Positions 1 to 7,336 are shown, counted from the first letter of the stretch. The stretch: 64,000 nucleotides of DNA from Pseudomonas viridiflava (GCF_900582625.1 NZ_UTIQ01000084.1:620001-684000), one strand, 5' to 3'. Numbers and translations are program-made. The notes: generated by a model not told the origin, from the letters alone.

Positions 1-1
1 G

Positions 2-124
2 TCTGCCGCCTGGTTCAGCCGCAATTTCGATTACACGAACGGCAAGGCTGGCAGCATTGTCCTACGTAAAGATCATCAACTGCGCGTCAAACACGGCTGC
101 GCTTCTGATGGCGGACAGAACTAA
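2..124 (+). CDS. C-terminal end of an unknown protein (truncated by window edge)
   Basis: An open frame runs from the first bases of the window to a TAA at 122-124 and gives about 40 residues ending in H-G-C-A-S-D-G-G-Q-N. The composition is ordinary for this genome and no stop interrupts it, so it is probably the 3' end of a gene that starts upstream of the window. The piece is too short to recognise a family. The next gene starts about 95 bp downstream on the same strand. Confidence 0.45.
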   Translation, partial: SAAWFSRNFDYTNGKAGSIVLRKDHQLRVKHGCASDGGQN

Positions 125-219
125 ACGGCATAAATCCGGAAACATTCTGCTGCTGGTCATCACCGGGAAGCGTGTGCAACATGGCGCGCGTTGAGTCCTT
201 TTAAAGAGAGTTGCGAACC

Positions 220-1089
220 ATGAAACGTTTCATCAGCCTGGCCATGATGCTCTGCGTCGCGTTGACGCTCAGCCTCGACGCCAATGCAAAGCGCATGGGC
301 GGCGGTAAATCGTTCGGCTCCGCGCCAACCCATCAAACCCGTCAAGCCACCCCGCCGGCCAACCAGGCCGCCGCACCTGGCAAAGCCGCTCCGGCTGCTG
401 CCGCCACCAGTGGCGCGTCCCGTTGGTTGGGCCCGTTGGCCGGCCTCGCCGCTGGCGGCCTGTTGGCCTCGATGTTTATGGGCGACGGCTTCCAAGGCAT
501 GCAGATTTTCGACTTCCTGATCATTGCCCTGATCGCCTTTGTGATCTTCCGCTTCATCGCCGCCCGTCGTCGTCAGCAGAACGCTGGCCAGCCAGCCGCT
601 GCCGGTGGTTACGCGCCAATGCAACGTGAAATGCCGGTGAATCAGCCGGTTGCTCCGGCCAGTAACTCGATTTTCGGCGGTGGCAGCTCGGCTGCAGCAG
701 CGCCGGTCATCAAAGCACCGAGCTGGTTTAACGAGCAGCGTTTTGTCGAAGCCGGCAAAGAGCACTTCATGGCCCTGCAGCAACACTGGGACGCGGCGGA
801 GATGGACAAGATCGCCGAATTCGTGACCCCGCAGATGCTCAGCTTCCTGAAGGCCGAGCGTGACGAATTGGGCGAGGGCTTCCAGTCCACTTACGTGGAA
901 GAACTGCAGGCTCAGCTCGACGGTATCGACGAGCTGGCGGACAAAACCGTCGCCACGCTGACCTTCCGCGGCATCGTCAAGACTTCGCGTTTTGACCAGG
1001 GCGAAGCGTTCAGCGAAAGCTGGCGCATGGAGCGGGCCAACAGCGAGAACGCTCCTTGGCTGGTAGCGGGTATCCGTCAGAACAGCTAG
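220..1089 (+). CDS. Tim44-like domain membrane protein
   Basis: A protein of 289 residues from the ATG at 220; a TTG three codons earlier is possible, but AAAGAGAG at about 203-210 is better spaced for the ATG. It has an N-terminal signal or anchor segment (residues 1-23), a Gly/Ala/Pro-rich linker with a hydrophobic glycine-rich stretch, a second membrane segment (about 95-112) followed by Arg-Arg-Arg, and a soluble C-terminal domain of about 130 residues (from S-W-F-N-E-Q-R-F) that looks like the Tim44/MRPL45 fold. Bacterial members are inner-membrane proteins of uncertain role. It is monocistronic, ending at a strong terminator. The family call rests on architecture and the C-terminal pattern; no function is inferred. 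Confidence 0.8.
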   Translation: MKRFISLAMMLCVALTLSLDANAKRMGGGKSFGSAPTHQTRQATPPANQAAAPGKAAPAAAATSGASRWLGPLAGLAAGGLLASMFMGDGFQGMQIFDFLIIALIAFVIFRFIAARRRQQNAGQPAAAGGYAPMQREMPVNQPVAPASNSIFGGGSSAAAAPVIKAPSWFNEQRFVEAGKEHFMALQQHWDAAEMDKIAEFVTPQMLSFLKAERDELGEGFQSTYVEELQAQLDGIDELADKTVATLTFRGIVKTSRFDQGEAFSESWRMERANSENAPWLVAGIRQNS

Positions 1090-1111
1090 ACCTTCGCGGC
1101 ATCGCGACAGT

Positions 1112-1139
1112 AAAAAACCCGGGCTTGCCCGGGTTTTTT
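1112..1139 (+). terminator. Rho-independent terminator after the Tim44-like gene
   Basis: A perfect inverted repeat AAAAAACCCGGGC / GCCCGGGTTTTTT around a TT loop, ending in six T. It separates the Tim44-like gene from the SMI1-type gene. Confidence 0.9.
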
Positions 1140-1216
1140 CGTTAATGGACAGATAGTTTTTTTCTACCCGCCAGCTACTGTATAAAGCCCATCCCATTGC
1201 CCGAGGAGAGCCCGCC

Positions 1217-1624
1217 ATGGAAGAAGTGATCGACGAGCTGCGTGAGCTCAACGAGAAGGTACCGGTGCCCCTTGAACTGCCGGATGAAGAGCTGCTGGTG
1301 GAAATTGAAGAGCAGCTGCTGATCAATATTCCATTCGAATTCCGCGAGTTTCTGCTCAAAGTCAGCGACGTGGTTTACGGACGCCTGGAGCCGGTAACCG
1401 TCACCGACCCGCAATCGCACACCTACCTGCCGGAAGTGGCCTCGGTGGCCTGGTCACTCGGCGTGCCGCGCGAACTGATTCCGCTGTGCGAAGACAACGG
1501 CAACTACTACTGCGTCGAACTCGACGGCACCGTGTTGTTGTGGGATGGCGATGAAGAAGACCTCACCGACGAAAGCTGGGACTCGGTGTGGAAGTGGGCG
1601 CGTGAGGTGTGGCTGGAAAGTTGA
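1217..1624 (+). CDS. SMI1/KNR4 (SUKH) family protein
   Basis: An acidic 135-residue protein starting at an ATG preceded by GAGGAGAG. The pattern I-P-F-E-F-R-E-F-L-L-K-V-S-D near residue 40 and the later I-P-L-C-E-D-N-G-N-Y-Y-C (about 95-105), then L-W-D-G-D-E-E-D, match the SUKH/SMI1-KNR4 fold. Many SUKH proteins are immunity proteins against contact-dependent toxins, but no toxin gene lies near and this gene sits alone after a terminator. A role as a general cellular protein is at least as likely. The family is fairly sure; the function is unknown. Confidence 0.75.
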   Translation: MEEVIDELRELNEKVPVPLELPDEELLVEIEEQLLINIPFEFREFLLKVSDVVYGRLEPVTVTDPQSHTYLPEVASVAWSLGVPRELIPLCEDNGNYYCVELDGTVLLWDGDEEDLTDESWDSVWKWAREVWLES

Positions 1625-1639
1625 GTGGTTGTTGGGGAT

Positions 1640-1675
1640 GCGTTGGGCTTCGCTGCGCTCAACCCAACCTACGCC
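1640..1675. repeat. Short intergenic palindromic repeat
   Basis: GTTGGG (1642-1647) and CCCAAC (1663-1668) flank TTCGCTGCGCTCAA. This pattern resembles a repeat often seen between genes in Pseudomonas. It lies immediately after the SMI1-type gene. Only one copy was noticed in the window. Confidence 0.35.
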
Positions 1676-1733
1676 GCAGGTGGGTTGGGGCGGGCGGTGT
1701 TCACTAGGATGACAGAGCTTCCGACACAGACAC

Positions 1734-1851
1734 CCGTCATCCTCGCGAACGCGGGGATCCAGAATTTCGGACCTGGCGGCTATTTTCGAAGCGCGTCCGA
1801 AAATGCCTTCTGACTCAAGATTCTGGATCCCCGCGTGCGCGAGGATGACGG
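1734..1851. repeat. 118-bp repeat with 32-bp inverted ends (copy 1)
   Basis: The left end starts CCGTCATCCTCGCGAACGC and the right end is its near-perfect inverse, ending GGATGACGG. The interior (TTCGGACCTGGCGGCTATTT and on) is also shared with copy 2, so the whole unit is the repeat and not only the ends. It has no coding capacity. The ends belong to the widespread CCGTCATTCCCGCGAA-type palindromes of proteobacteria. Confidence 0.8.
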
Positions 1852-1935
1852 AGTTTTAACCACTACATCCGTCATTCCCGCGCAGGCGGCGGATCGCTGG
1901 TTTCGCGAGGTTGACGGCGATTTCAATACGTACAG

Positions 1936-2052
1936 CCGTCATCCTCGCGAAGGCGGGGATCCAGTATTTCGGACCTGGAGGCTATTTTCGTGGCGCGCCC
2001 AAGATAGCGCCTGACTAAAGATTCTGGATTCCCGCCTTTGCGGGAATGACGG
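1936..2052. repeat. 117-bp repeat with inverted ends (copy 2), overlaps the regulator gene
   Basis: Same orientation and architecture as copy 1: left end CCGTCATCCTCGCGAAGGC, shared interior TTCGGACCTGGAGGCTATTT, right end CCCGCCTTTGCGGGAATGAC. Its right end supplies the last codons and the stop of the GntR-type gene on the minus strand. A degenerate partial copy of an end lies between the two (about 1867-1893). Confidence 0.8.
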
Positions 2053-2710
2053 ATGTCCCCGCCTGAACCCCCTCCAACTCCAACAAATTCAGCAAAAAAT
2101 TCCCGAAATATGTCAAATCCTGCTCCATCGCCGCCCGCGCGGCCTTGCCGTCGCCAGCCTGTAGCGCTTTCAGCGTGTCGTCGTGGAAGTCATTCAGGCG
2201 CAGCGACAGATCCGCCTCGGTAAACAGCCGGTTAAAGAACGGCCCCACTTGCAGCCACAGGCTCTCGATCTGGCGCAGCAGAATCGGATTTCGGCAGGCG
2301 GTGTACAGCGTCAGGTGAAACTGGCTGTTGTCGTTGAGATAACCCTGCACATCGCGCCGTTCCAGCGCTTCTTCCATGCGCTCGACGCAGCCTTGCAGCA
2401 CGGCCATGTCATCGGCGCTCAGTTGGGTTGCGGCGAGCTCTACGGCCAGGCCTTCGAGGGCCAAACGCACTTGGAAAATATGCAGAAACCGTTCTCGGGT
2501 CATGGCCGGAACCCGCAGCGAGCGCTGCGGTTCGCCCTCCAGGGCGCCTTCGGCCACCAATCGCTGTAGCGCGGCGCGCACGGGCATGGGGCTGGTGCCG
2601 AGTGCGGCGGCGAGGTCGCGGATTTTCAGGCGTTCGCCGGGTTTGAATTGCCCGGCCAAGAGCCCGGCGCGCAGTTGCTGGTAAAGCAGGTCCTGGAGGT
2701 TCTCGGCCAT
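2015..2710 (-). CDS. GntR/FadR-family transcriptional regulator (FCD domain)
   Basis: 231 residues. The N-terminal winged helix (about residues 1-75) has the GntR pattern L-R-A-G-L-L-A-G-Q-F-K-P-G-E-R-L and L-A-A-A-L-G-T-S-P-M-P-V-R-A-A-L-Q-R-L. The C-terminal all-helical FCD domain (about 85-215) contains N-S-Q-F-H-L-T-L-Y and R-L-N-D-F-H-D-D-T, the metal- or ligand-binding histidine region. It is divergent from the aminotransferase/ligase genes, and two identical palindromes lie between them, so it probably autoregulates and controls that unit in response to a small carboxylate or amine. The last dozen residues (V-I-P-A-K-A-G-I-Q-N-L) are encoded by the inserted repeat and are not part of the family fold. 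Confidence 0.88.
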   Translation of the reverse strand: MAENLQDLLYQQLRAGLLAGQFKPGERLKIRDLAAALGTSPMPVRAALQRLVAEGALEGEPQRSLRVPAMTRERFLHIFQVRLALEGLAVELAATQLSADDMAVLQGCVERMEEALERRDVQGYLNDNSQFHLTLYTACRNPILLRQIESLWLQVGPFFNRLFTEADLSLRLNDFHDDTLKALQAGDGKAARAAMEQDLTYFGNFLLNLLELEGVQAGTSVIPAKAGIQNL

Positions 2711-2717
2711 GGGTGCG

Positions 2718-2780
2718 TTACTCGGCCAGAACCGGCGGCGCCGGCAGTTGGTTCAGGGTCAGGCTGCATTCGTGGGTCAT
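2718..2780 (-). CDS. Possible 20-residue leader peptide before the GntR-type gene
   Basis: An ATG at 2780 (minus strand) preceded by ACAGGAACCGCACC gives M-T-H-E-C-S-L-T-L-N-Q-L-P-A-P-P-V-L-A-E and stops 7 bp before the regulator start. The ribosome site is better than that of the regulator itself, so translation may be coupled. It could also be a chance frame in the 5' leader; no known family. Confidence 0.35.
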   Translation of the reverse strand: MTHECSLTLNQLPAPPVLAE

Positions 2781-2803
2781 GGTGCGGTTCCTGTAGGTTC
2801 TAT

Positions 2804-2815
2804 CTGTGATCACAG
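2804..2815. promoter_or_regulatory. Operator palindrome 1 (CTGTGATCACAG)
   Basis: A perfect 12-bp palindrome in the divergent intergenic region, next to the regulator gene. The same core TGTGATCACA recurs 62 bp away. FadR-type regulators bind short palindromes of this sort, so this is probably the operator of the adjacent regulator. Confidence 0.6.
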
Positions 2816-2865
2816 ACTTTAAGAATTTCGCCAAAAATACGCAATACGGAGTGCGCTTGACACAA

Positions 2866-2877
2866 CTGTGATCACAA
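2866..2877. promoter_or_regulatory. Operator palindrome 2 overlapping a -35-like TTGACA
   Basis: The core TGTGATCACA at 2867-2876 follows a TTGACA at 2857-2862 and lies where the promoter spacer of the aminotransferase gene would be, so binding would block transcription. Centre-to-centre distance to palindrome 1 is 62 bp, about six helical turns. It is not a CRP site: the TGTGA and TCACA halves have no 6-bp spacer. Confidence 0.6.
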
Positions 2878-2913
2878 ATCAGCATGTGGCAACTTTCTAA
2901 CGAGACGTTTCCC

Positions 2914-4314
2914 ATGACTGCCAGTGGCATCAGTGACCGCGTAATCGAACAATTTGCCGCCCACGAGCGGGCGCGTTTTCTCGCCGAGAATCCCAAGTCA
3001 GTTGCCCTCGCCGAACGGGCACGCGGCTCACTGTTTGGCGGTGTGCCGATGCACTGGATGAGCGATTGGTCGACACCGTCGCCGCTGTTTGTCAGCCGCG
3101 CGCAAGGCGCACGGTTTTACGATGTCGACGGCCATGAGTACGTGGATTTCTGCCTCGGCGATACCGGCAGTATGTTCGGCCATTCCCCCGCGCCGATTGC
3201 CCGCGCGCTGGCCGAGCAGGGCGCCAATGGCCTGACCACCATGTTGCCCGGCGAAGACGCCGTGGTGGTGGGCGAATTGCTCGCCGAGCGTTTCGGTTTG
3301 CCCTATTGGCAGGTGGCGACCACCGCCACCGACGCCAACCGTTTTGTGGTGCGCTGGGCCCGCGCAATCACCCAGCGCAAAACCTTGTTGGTGTTCGACG
3401 GCTGCTACCACGGCACCGTCGATGACGTGATGGTGCGCTGGCAAGACGGCCGCACCGTGCACCGCCCTGGTTTGCTCGGCCAGGCCTACGACCTCACCGA
3501 ACACAGCCGCAGCGTGCCGTTCAACGACCTCGCCGCGCTGGAAGCCGCGCTGCAAACCGAAGACGTCGCCGCTGTGCTGTGCGAGCCGGCGATGACCAAC
3601 ATCGGCATGGTGCTGCCCGCGCCCGGTTACCTGGCGAAGCTGCGTGAACTCACGCGCCGTTACGGCACGCTGCTGATCATCGACGAAACCCACACCATCT
3701 CCACCGGCCCTGGCGGCTGTACCCGCGTGTGGAACCTGGAGCCAGACTTCATCACCCTCGGCAAACCGATTGCCGGCGGCGTTCCGTGTTCGGTGTATGG
3801 CTGCAGCGCCGCCATGGCCCAGGCCATGATCGAAGCGCGCAGCCGCGCCAGCAGTCACGGGCAAAGCCACGGCCACAGCGGCATGGGCACCACGTTGTCG
3901 GCCAATGCGCTGGCCATGCACTGCATGCGCGTCAACCTTGAAGAGGTAATGACTGAAAGCGCCTACGCCCACATGTTGCCGTTGGCCGAGCGCCTGGCTC
4001 AGGGCTTTGCGGCGCTGATCGGCAAGCACCAGTTGGCCTGGTCAGTCACGCAATTGGGCGCGCGCTGCGAGTTCCAGTTCTGCACGCGGCTGCCGGCCAC
4101 CGGTGCCGAAGCCGAGGCGGCGTTCCACGATGCGCTGCAAATGGCTTTGCACCTGTACCTGATCAACCGCGGCATCCTGATCACGCCGTTCCACAACATG
4201 ACTTTGTGCTGCCCCGACACCACGGCCGCTGACGTCGACCGCCTGCTCGCCACCCTCGATCAGGCCCTTACCGAATTGCTGGCACTGCCCGGCGCCCGCG
4301 AACAGAGCGAGTAA
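2914..4314 (+). CDS. Class III PLP-dependent aminotransferase (GSA-aminotransferase-like)
   Basis: 466 residues from the ATG at 2914; an in-frame ATG at 2884 lies just after the operator and has no ribosome site. The fold-type I pattern includes F-D-G-C-Y-H-G-T (substrate region), D-E-T-H-T-I-S (cofactor aspartate) and T-L-G-K-P-I-A-G-G (Schiff-base lysine). It resembles aminotransferases annotated as aspartate aminotransferase family or glutamate-1-semialdehyde aminomutase-like. A His/Gly/Ser-rich run (S-H-G-Q-S-H-G-H-S-G) lies near residue 315. It is six bases upstream of the glutamine synthetase-like gene, so the pair probably acts on one amine. The substrate is unknown. Confidence 0.82.
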   Translation: MTASGISDRVIEQFAAHERARFLAENPKSVALAERARGSLFGGVPMHWMSDWSTPSPLFVSRAQGARFYDVDGHEYVDFCLGDTGSMFGHSPAPIARALAEQGANGLTTMLPGEDAVVVGELLAERFGLPYWQVATTATDANRFVVRWARAITQRKTLLVFDGCYHGTVDDVMVRWQDGRTVHRPGLLGQAYDLTEHSRSVPFNDLAALEAALQTEDVAAVLCEPAMTNIGMVLPAPGYLAKLRELTRRYGTLLIIDETHTISTGPGGCTRVWNLEPDFITLGKPIAGGVPCSVYGCSAAMAQAMIEARSRASSHGQSHGHSGMGTTLSANALAMHCMRVNLEEVMTESAYAHMLPLAERLAQGFAALIGKHQLAWSVTQLGARCEFQFCTRLPATGAEAEAAFHDALQMALHLYLINRGILITPFHNMTLCCPDTTAADVDRLLATLDQALTELLALPGAREQSE

Positions 4315-4319
4315 CTCCC

Positions 4320-5687
4320 ATGGACTTTGCCAACATTCAGGAAGCCCACGATTTCCTCGCCGCCAATCCGCAGGTGCGCAGCATCGAAGTGTTCCTTATC
4401 GACAGCAACGGCGTGCCGCGCGGCAAGCTGTTGCACCGCGACGAACTGCTGGCGATGTACGCCAACGGCCGACCGCTGCCGAGCACCATTCTCGGCCTGA
4501 CCATTAATGGCGACGACGTCGAAGACACCGGTCTGGTCTGGGAAGTAGGTGACGCCGACTGCTGGACCTACCCGCTGCCCGGCAGCCTGACCTTGCAACC
4601 GTGGCGCACACCGCCCACCGGTCAGGTGCAGGTGAGCATGCATCCGCAACAGGGCTTGCCGGCAGCGGTGGCCGATCCGCGTCACGTGCTGGTGAACGTG
4701 ATCGAACGCCTGAAAGCGGACGGCTTTTATCCGGTGATGGCGGTGGAGCTGGAGTTTTATTTGCTCGACCGCGAGCGTGGCGAGAACGGTCGACCGTTGC
4801 CGGCGCGTCAGGCCAACGGCGCGCGTCCCCATGCCACTCAGGTGTATGGCGTCTACGAGCTGGAGCAGTTGCAGCCGTTTCTTAACGATCTGTACGACGC
4901 CTGCGAAGCCCAGGGCTTGCCGGCGCGCACGGCCATTTCGGAATACGCGCCCGGGCAGGTGGAAATCACTCTGGAGCACCGCTTCGACGCGTTGCAGGCC
5001 ATTGATGAGGGCGTGCGCTATAAGCGGCTGGTCAAAGGCGTGGCCAACAAACACGGTTTGCAGGCGTGCTTTATGGCCAAGCCGTTTGGCGATTTGGCCG
5101 GCACCGGCATGCACATGCACGTCAGCCTGGCCGATTCCGAGGGCAATAACCTGTTCGCCAGCGAAGACCCTGCTGGCACGCCGCTGTTGCGCCATTCCAT
5201 CGGCGGCATGATGCACACGCTGCTCGACTCGCTCGCGCTGTTCTGCCCCAACGCCAACTCGTTCCGCCGCTTCCAGGCCAACAGCTATGCGCCGCTGGCG
5301 CTGACGTGGGGCATTAACAACCGCACCGTGTCGCTGCGGGTTCCAGGCGGGCCGGCGGTGAGTCGGCATATTGAGCACCGCATTTGCGGCGCCGACGCCA
5401 ACCCGTATCTGGCGGCAGCGGCGATTCTGGCGGGCATGCAGCACGGCATTCGCCAGCAAATCGACCCCGGCGCGCCGATTACCGGCAACGGTTACGCCCA
5501 AGCCACGGAGTTTTTGCCCACCGACTGGCTGACGGCGTTGAAAGCGCTGGAGCAATCCGACTGGGCCAAAGAGGCGTTCGGCGAGGCGTACCTGAAGGTG
5601 TATCTGGCCATCAAGTACACCGAATACCGCGAGTTCATGGGCGAGGTCGGCGAGCAGGATTGGCGCTGGTACCTGGTGCATGCCTGA
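4320..5687 (+). CDS. Glutamine synthetase-family ligase (gamma-glutamylpolyamine synthetase-like)
   Basis: 455 residues, the length of the PuuA/SpuI-type branch. An N-terminal beta-Grasp part (V-F-L-I-D-S-N-G-V-P-R-G-K) is followed by the catalytic domain with V-E-L-E-F-Y, E-Y-A-P-G-Q-V-E-I-T, G-T-G-M-H-M-H-V-S, N-R-T-V-S-L-R-V-P and E-H-R-I-C-G-A-D-A-N-P-Y. These are the GS metal/ATP and glutamate motifs. In Pseudomonas, paralogues of this branch join glutamate to polyamines or monoamines as the first step of catabolism. Here it follows an aminotransferase under a FadR-type regulator, which fits amine use. True nitrogen-assimilating GlnA is unlikely. The exact amine cannot be read from the sequence. 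Confidence 0.85.
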   Translation: MDFANIQEAHDFLAANPQVRSIEVFLIDSNGVPRGKLLHRDELLAMYANGRPLPSTILGLTINGDDVEDTGLVWEVGDADCWTYPLPGSLTLQPWRTPPTGQVQVSMHPQQGLPAAVADPRHVLVNVIERLKADGFYPVMAVELEFYLLDRERGENGRPLPARQANGARPHATQVYGVYELEQLQPFLNDLYDACEAQGLPARTAISEYAPGQVEITLEHRFDALQAIDEGVRYKRLVKGVANKHGLQACFMAKPFGDLAGTGMHMHVSLADSEGNNLFASEDPAGTPLLRHSIGGMMHTLLDSLALFCPNANSFRRFQANSYAPLALTWGINNRTVSLRVPGGPAVSRHIEHRICGADANPYLAAAAILAGMQHGIRQQIDPGAPITGNGYAQATEFLPTDWLTALKALEQSDWAKEAFGEAYLKVYLAIKYTEYREFMGEVGEQDWRWYLVHA

Positions 5688-5734
5688 CGGCGTGTTAGCT
5701 GCTACGTTTTAATCAGTCGTTTCGGAGCGGGCGT

Positions 5735-6532
5735 ATGCGGTGGTGTTGGTGGCTGGCAATGGTGTTGACGGTGGGCTCGGCTCAAGCCGAAACCCTGCGC
5801 GTGGGCATCGAAAGCCACGACTACATGCCGTACTTTCGCGCCCAGCCCGGGCAGCCGGTTGAAGGTTATGCGGTGGAGCTGTTGCAGCGCTTCGCCGATG
5901 ACCAAAAGATGACGCTGCAACTGCTGCCGCGTCCGCTCAATCGCCTGCACCACGATTTGCTCAATGGCGAAAACCTCGACGTGATCTTTCCCGACAACCC
6001 GCAGTGGTCGCGCGAGTTGAAGGGCGACCGGCGCATGTATTACAGCCATGCCGCCATCAATCTGGTGGACGCCACGCTGGTGCTGCACGAACGCCTGGGC
6101 ATGGGCCGAGGGGCGGTGAAGCGGCTCGGCACGGTGCGCGGGTTCACCCCGCAAGCCTGGGCTGAGCAGATGGCCAGCGGCGAGGTGGAGTTGCTTGAAG
6201 CCAATGACATTGGTGGGCTGATTCGCATGGCACTGCGCGGGCGCATCGATGCGGTGTACGCCAACGCCGAAGTGGTGCGTCTGCAATTGCAGGAAATGGG
6301 CGAGCCGGGTGAGCGCCTGGTGGCCGACCCGCAGTTGCCGCTGGCGCGCACCAGTTTTCACCTGAGCACGCTCGAGCATCCGCAGTTGCTGGAACGCTTT
6401 AACCGCTTCCTTGAACAACACGCCGGCGAACTGGCGGCGTTGCGCGAACGCTATGGCCTGGCTTGCAGTGCCAGCGACCTGGTCGAAGAGCTGCCCGCCT
6501 GCCGCGCGCGCAGTCTGGCCGGCAGCCGCTAA
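5735..6532 (+). CDS. Periplasmic solute-binding protein, SBP_bac_3 type
   Basis: 265 residues with a signal peptide (M-R-W-C-W-W-L-A-M-V-L-T-V-G-S-A-Q-A), then L-R-V-G-I-E-S-H-D-Y-M-P-Y and V-E-G-Y-A-V-E-L-L-Q-R-F-A, typical of the family 3 amino-acid/amine binding fold. The ribosome site CGGAGCGGG is well placed. It follows the ligase gene by 47 bp with no terminator, so it may belong to the same unit. No permease or ATPase gene is adjacent, so it could serve another transporter or act as a sensor-type orphan. Confidence 0.8.
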   Translation: MRWCWWLAMVLTVGSAQAETLRVGIESHDYMPYFRAQPGQPVEGYAVELLQRFADDQKMTLQLLPRPLNRLHHDLLNGENLDVIFPDNPQWSRELKGDRRMYYSHAAINLVDATLVLHERLGMGRGAVKRLGTVRGFTPQAWAEQMASGEVELLEANDIGGLIRMALRGRIDAVYANAEVVRLQLQEMGEPGERLVADPQLPLARTSFHLSTLEHPQLLERFNRFLEQHAGELAALRERYGLACSASDLVEELPACRARSLAGSR

Positions 6533-6655
6533 GCGGTTCGCCCGGACGTGACGCGCAAGGGCGTTGCATCGTTCCCATAGCCAATGCTAAACAGCGCCAG
6601 TGCGCGTTTGCCGTCAGGCTTGCGCGCTCACTTTCTCAGGGCAAACGAGACGACC

Positions 6656-7153
6656 ATGGAACCCGGAAACTCCCAGCTGACAATGACCGTCTTGATGACG
6701 CCCGACATGGCCAACTTCTCTGGCAACGTGCACGGCGGCACGCTGCTCAAATACCTCGACGAAGTGGCCTTCGCCTGCGCCAGCCGCTATGCCGGTACTT
6801 ACGTGGTGACCTTGTCGGTGGATCAGGTGATTTTCCGCGAGCCGGTGCATGTCGGTGAGCTGGTGACTTTTCTCGCCTCGGTGAATTACACCGGGCGCAC
6901 GTCGATGGAAATCGGCGTGAAAGTGGTCACCGAAAACATCCGCGAAAAGTCGGTGCGCCACACCAACAGCTGCTTTTTCACCATGGTGGCTGTGGGCGAT
7001 AACGGCAGCCCAACCGTGGTGCCGCCGCTGGAGCCGGAAAGCGCCGATGAAAAGCGCCGCTTCCGCCAAGCGCAACAGCGCCGCGATTTGCGCCAGGAAC
7101 TGGAGCGTCGCTACCAAGAGATCCGTGAAGACGGCGACCCCGCTAAGGCCTGA
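6656..7153 (+). CDS. Acyl-CoA thioesterase, hotdog fold
   Basis: 165 residues from the ATG at 6656 (CGAGA ahead); the open frame extends upstream but without a ribosome site. M-T-P-D-M-A-N-F-S-G-N-V-H-G-G-T-L-L-K-Y-L-D-E-V-A is the classic hotdog active-site region of the YciA/BACH type, followed by V-D-Q-V-I-F-R-E-P-V-H-V-G-E. It would hydrolyse acyl-CoA in the cytoplasm. The C-terminal 30 residues are highly charged (R-R-F-R-Q-A-Q-Q-R-R-D). A second, different thioesterase gene lies at 13979-14377. Confidence 0.87.
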   Translation: MEPGNSQLTMTVLMTPDMANFSGNVHGGTLLKYLDEVAFACASRYAGTYVVTLSVDQVIFREPVHVGELVTFLASVNYTGRTSMEIGVKVVTENIREKSVRHTNSCFFTMVAVGDNGSPTVVPPLEPESADEKRRFRQAQQRRDLRQELERRYQEIREDGDPAKA

Positions 7154-7166
7154 CAGGCCAGCGCCC

Positions 7167-7197
7167 GCGCCACGTTCAAATGGCTCGAACGTGGCGC
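7167..7197 (+). terminator. Hairpin after the thioesterase gene
   Basis: GCGCCACGTTC and GAACGTGGCGC form a perfect 11-bp stem with a 9-base loop, 13 bp after the stop. There is no T run directly after it, so it may stabilise the 3' end or act with the next hairpin. Confidence 0.55.
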
Positions 7198-7203
7198 GAA
7201 TGC

Positions 7204-7237
7204 CCCGCCAAACGGTCGCTTTTGGCGGGTACTGTTT
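7204..7237 (+). terminator. Second hairpin, terminator-like
   Basis: CCCGCCAAA (7204-7212) pairs with TTTGGCGGG (7221-7229), followed by TACTGTTTT. It lies directly after the first hairpin, so the two form a tandem stop between the thioesterase and purE. Confidence 0.55.
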
Positions 7238-7253
7238 TCCCGAATCTTTACGT

Positions 7254-7259
7254 TATACT
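7254..7259 (+). promoter_or_regulatory. Candidate -10 box for the purE leader
   Basis: TATACT in the context CGTTATACTGCGC, just after the tandem hairpins. No good -35 hexamer is visible at 16-18 bp (region ACTGTTTTCC). Transcription would begin near 7266. Confidence 0.4.
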
Positions 7260-7265
7260 GCGCGG

Positions 7266-7336
7266 CCTTTGGCCGGCTTCGCTCCGGTCTCGCATACAAG
7301 CCACGCCTGGTTTTCCAGCGTGGCTTGTTAGTTTTT
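7266..7336 (+). ncRNA. purE leader with an intrinsic terminator: attenuator or small RNA
   Basis: From the candidate start near 7266, the transcript would contain GGCC-rich hairpin material (7264-7290), then a 14-bp stem with one bulge: 7296-7310 pairs with 7315-7328 around a TTTT loop, followed by TAGTTTTT. This is a strong intrinsic terminator placed 37 bp before the purE ATG. Either about 70 nt of RNA is made as a stable small RNA, or the hairpin attenuates purEK. A GGCTT at 7275-7279 could pair with AAGCC at 7298-7302 and compete with the terminator. No named RNA family was recognised. Confidence 0.45.

Noticed and set aside
1217..1624. Immunity gene of a contact-dependent toxin system
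   Set aside because: The SUKH fold fits, but there is no toxin, VgrG, Rhs or CdiA-type gene in the neighbourhood.
2804..2877. CRP/Vfr sites
   Set aside because: TGTGA and TCACA are adjacent with no 6-bp spacer, so the geometry is wrong for CRP-type proteins.
4260..5681. Long open frame antisense to the glutamine synthetase-like gene (473 codons)
   Set aside because: It mirrors the codon pattern of the sense gene in GC-rich DNA and has a His/Gln/Arg-rich composition, no domain and no ribosome site.
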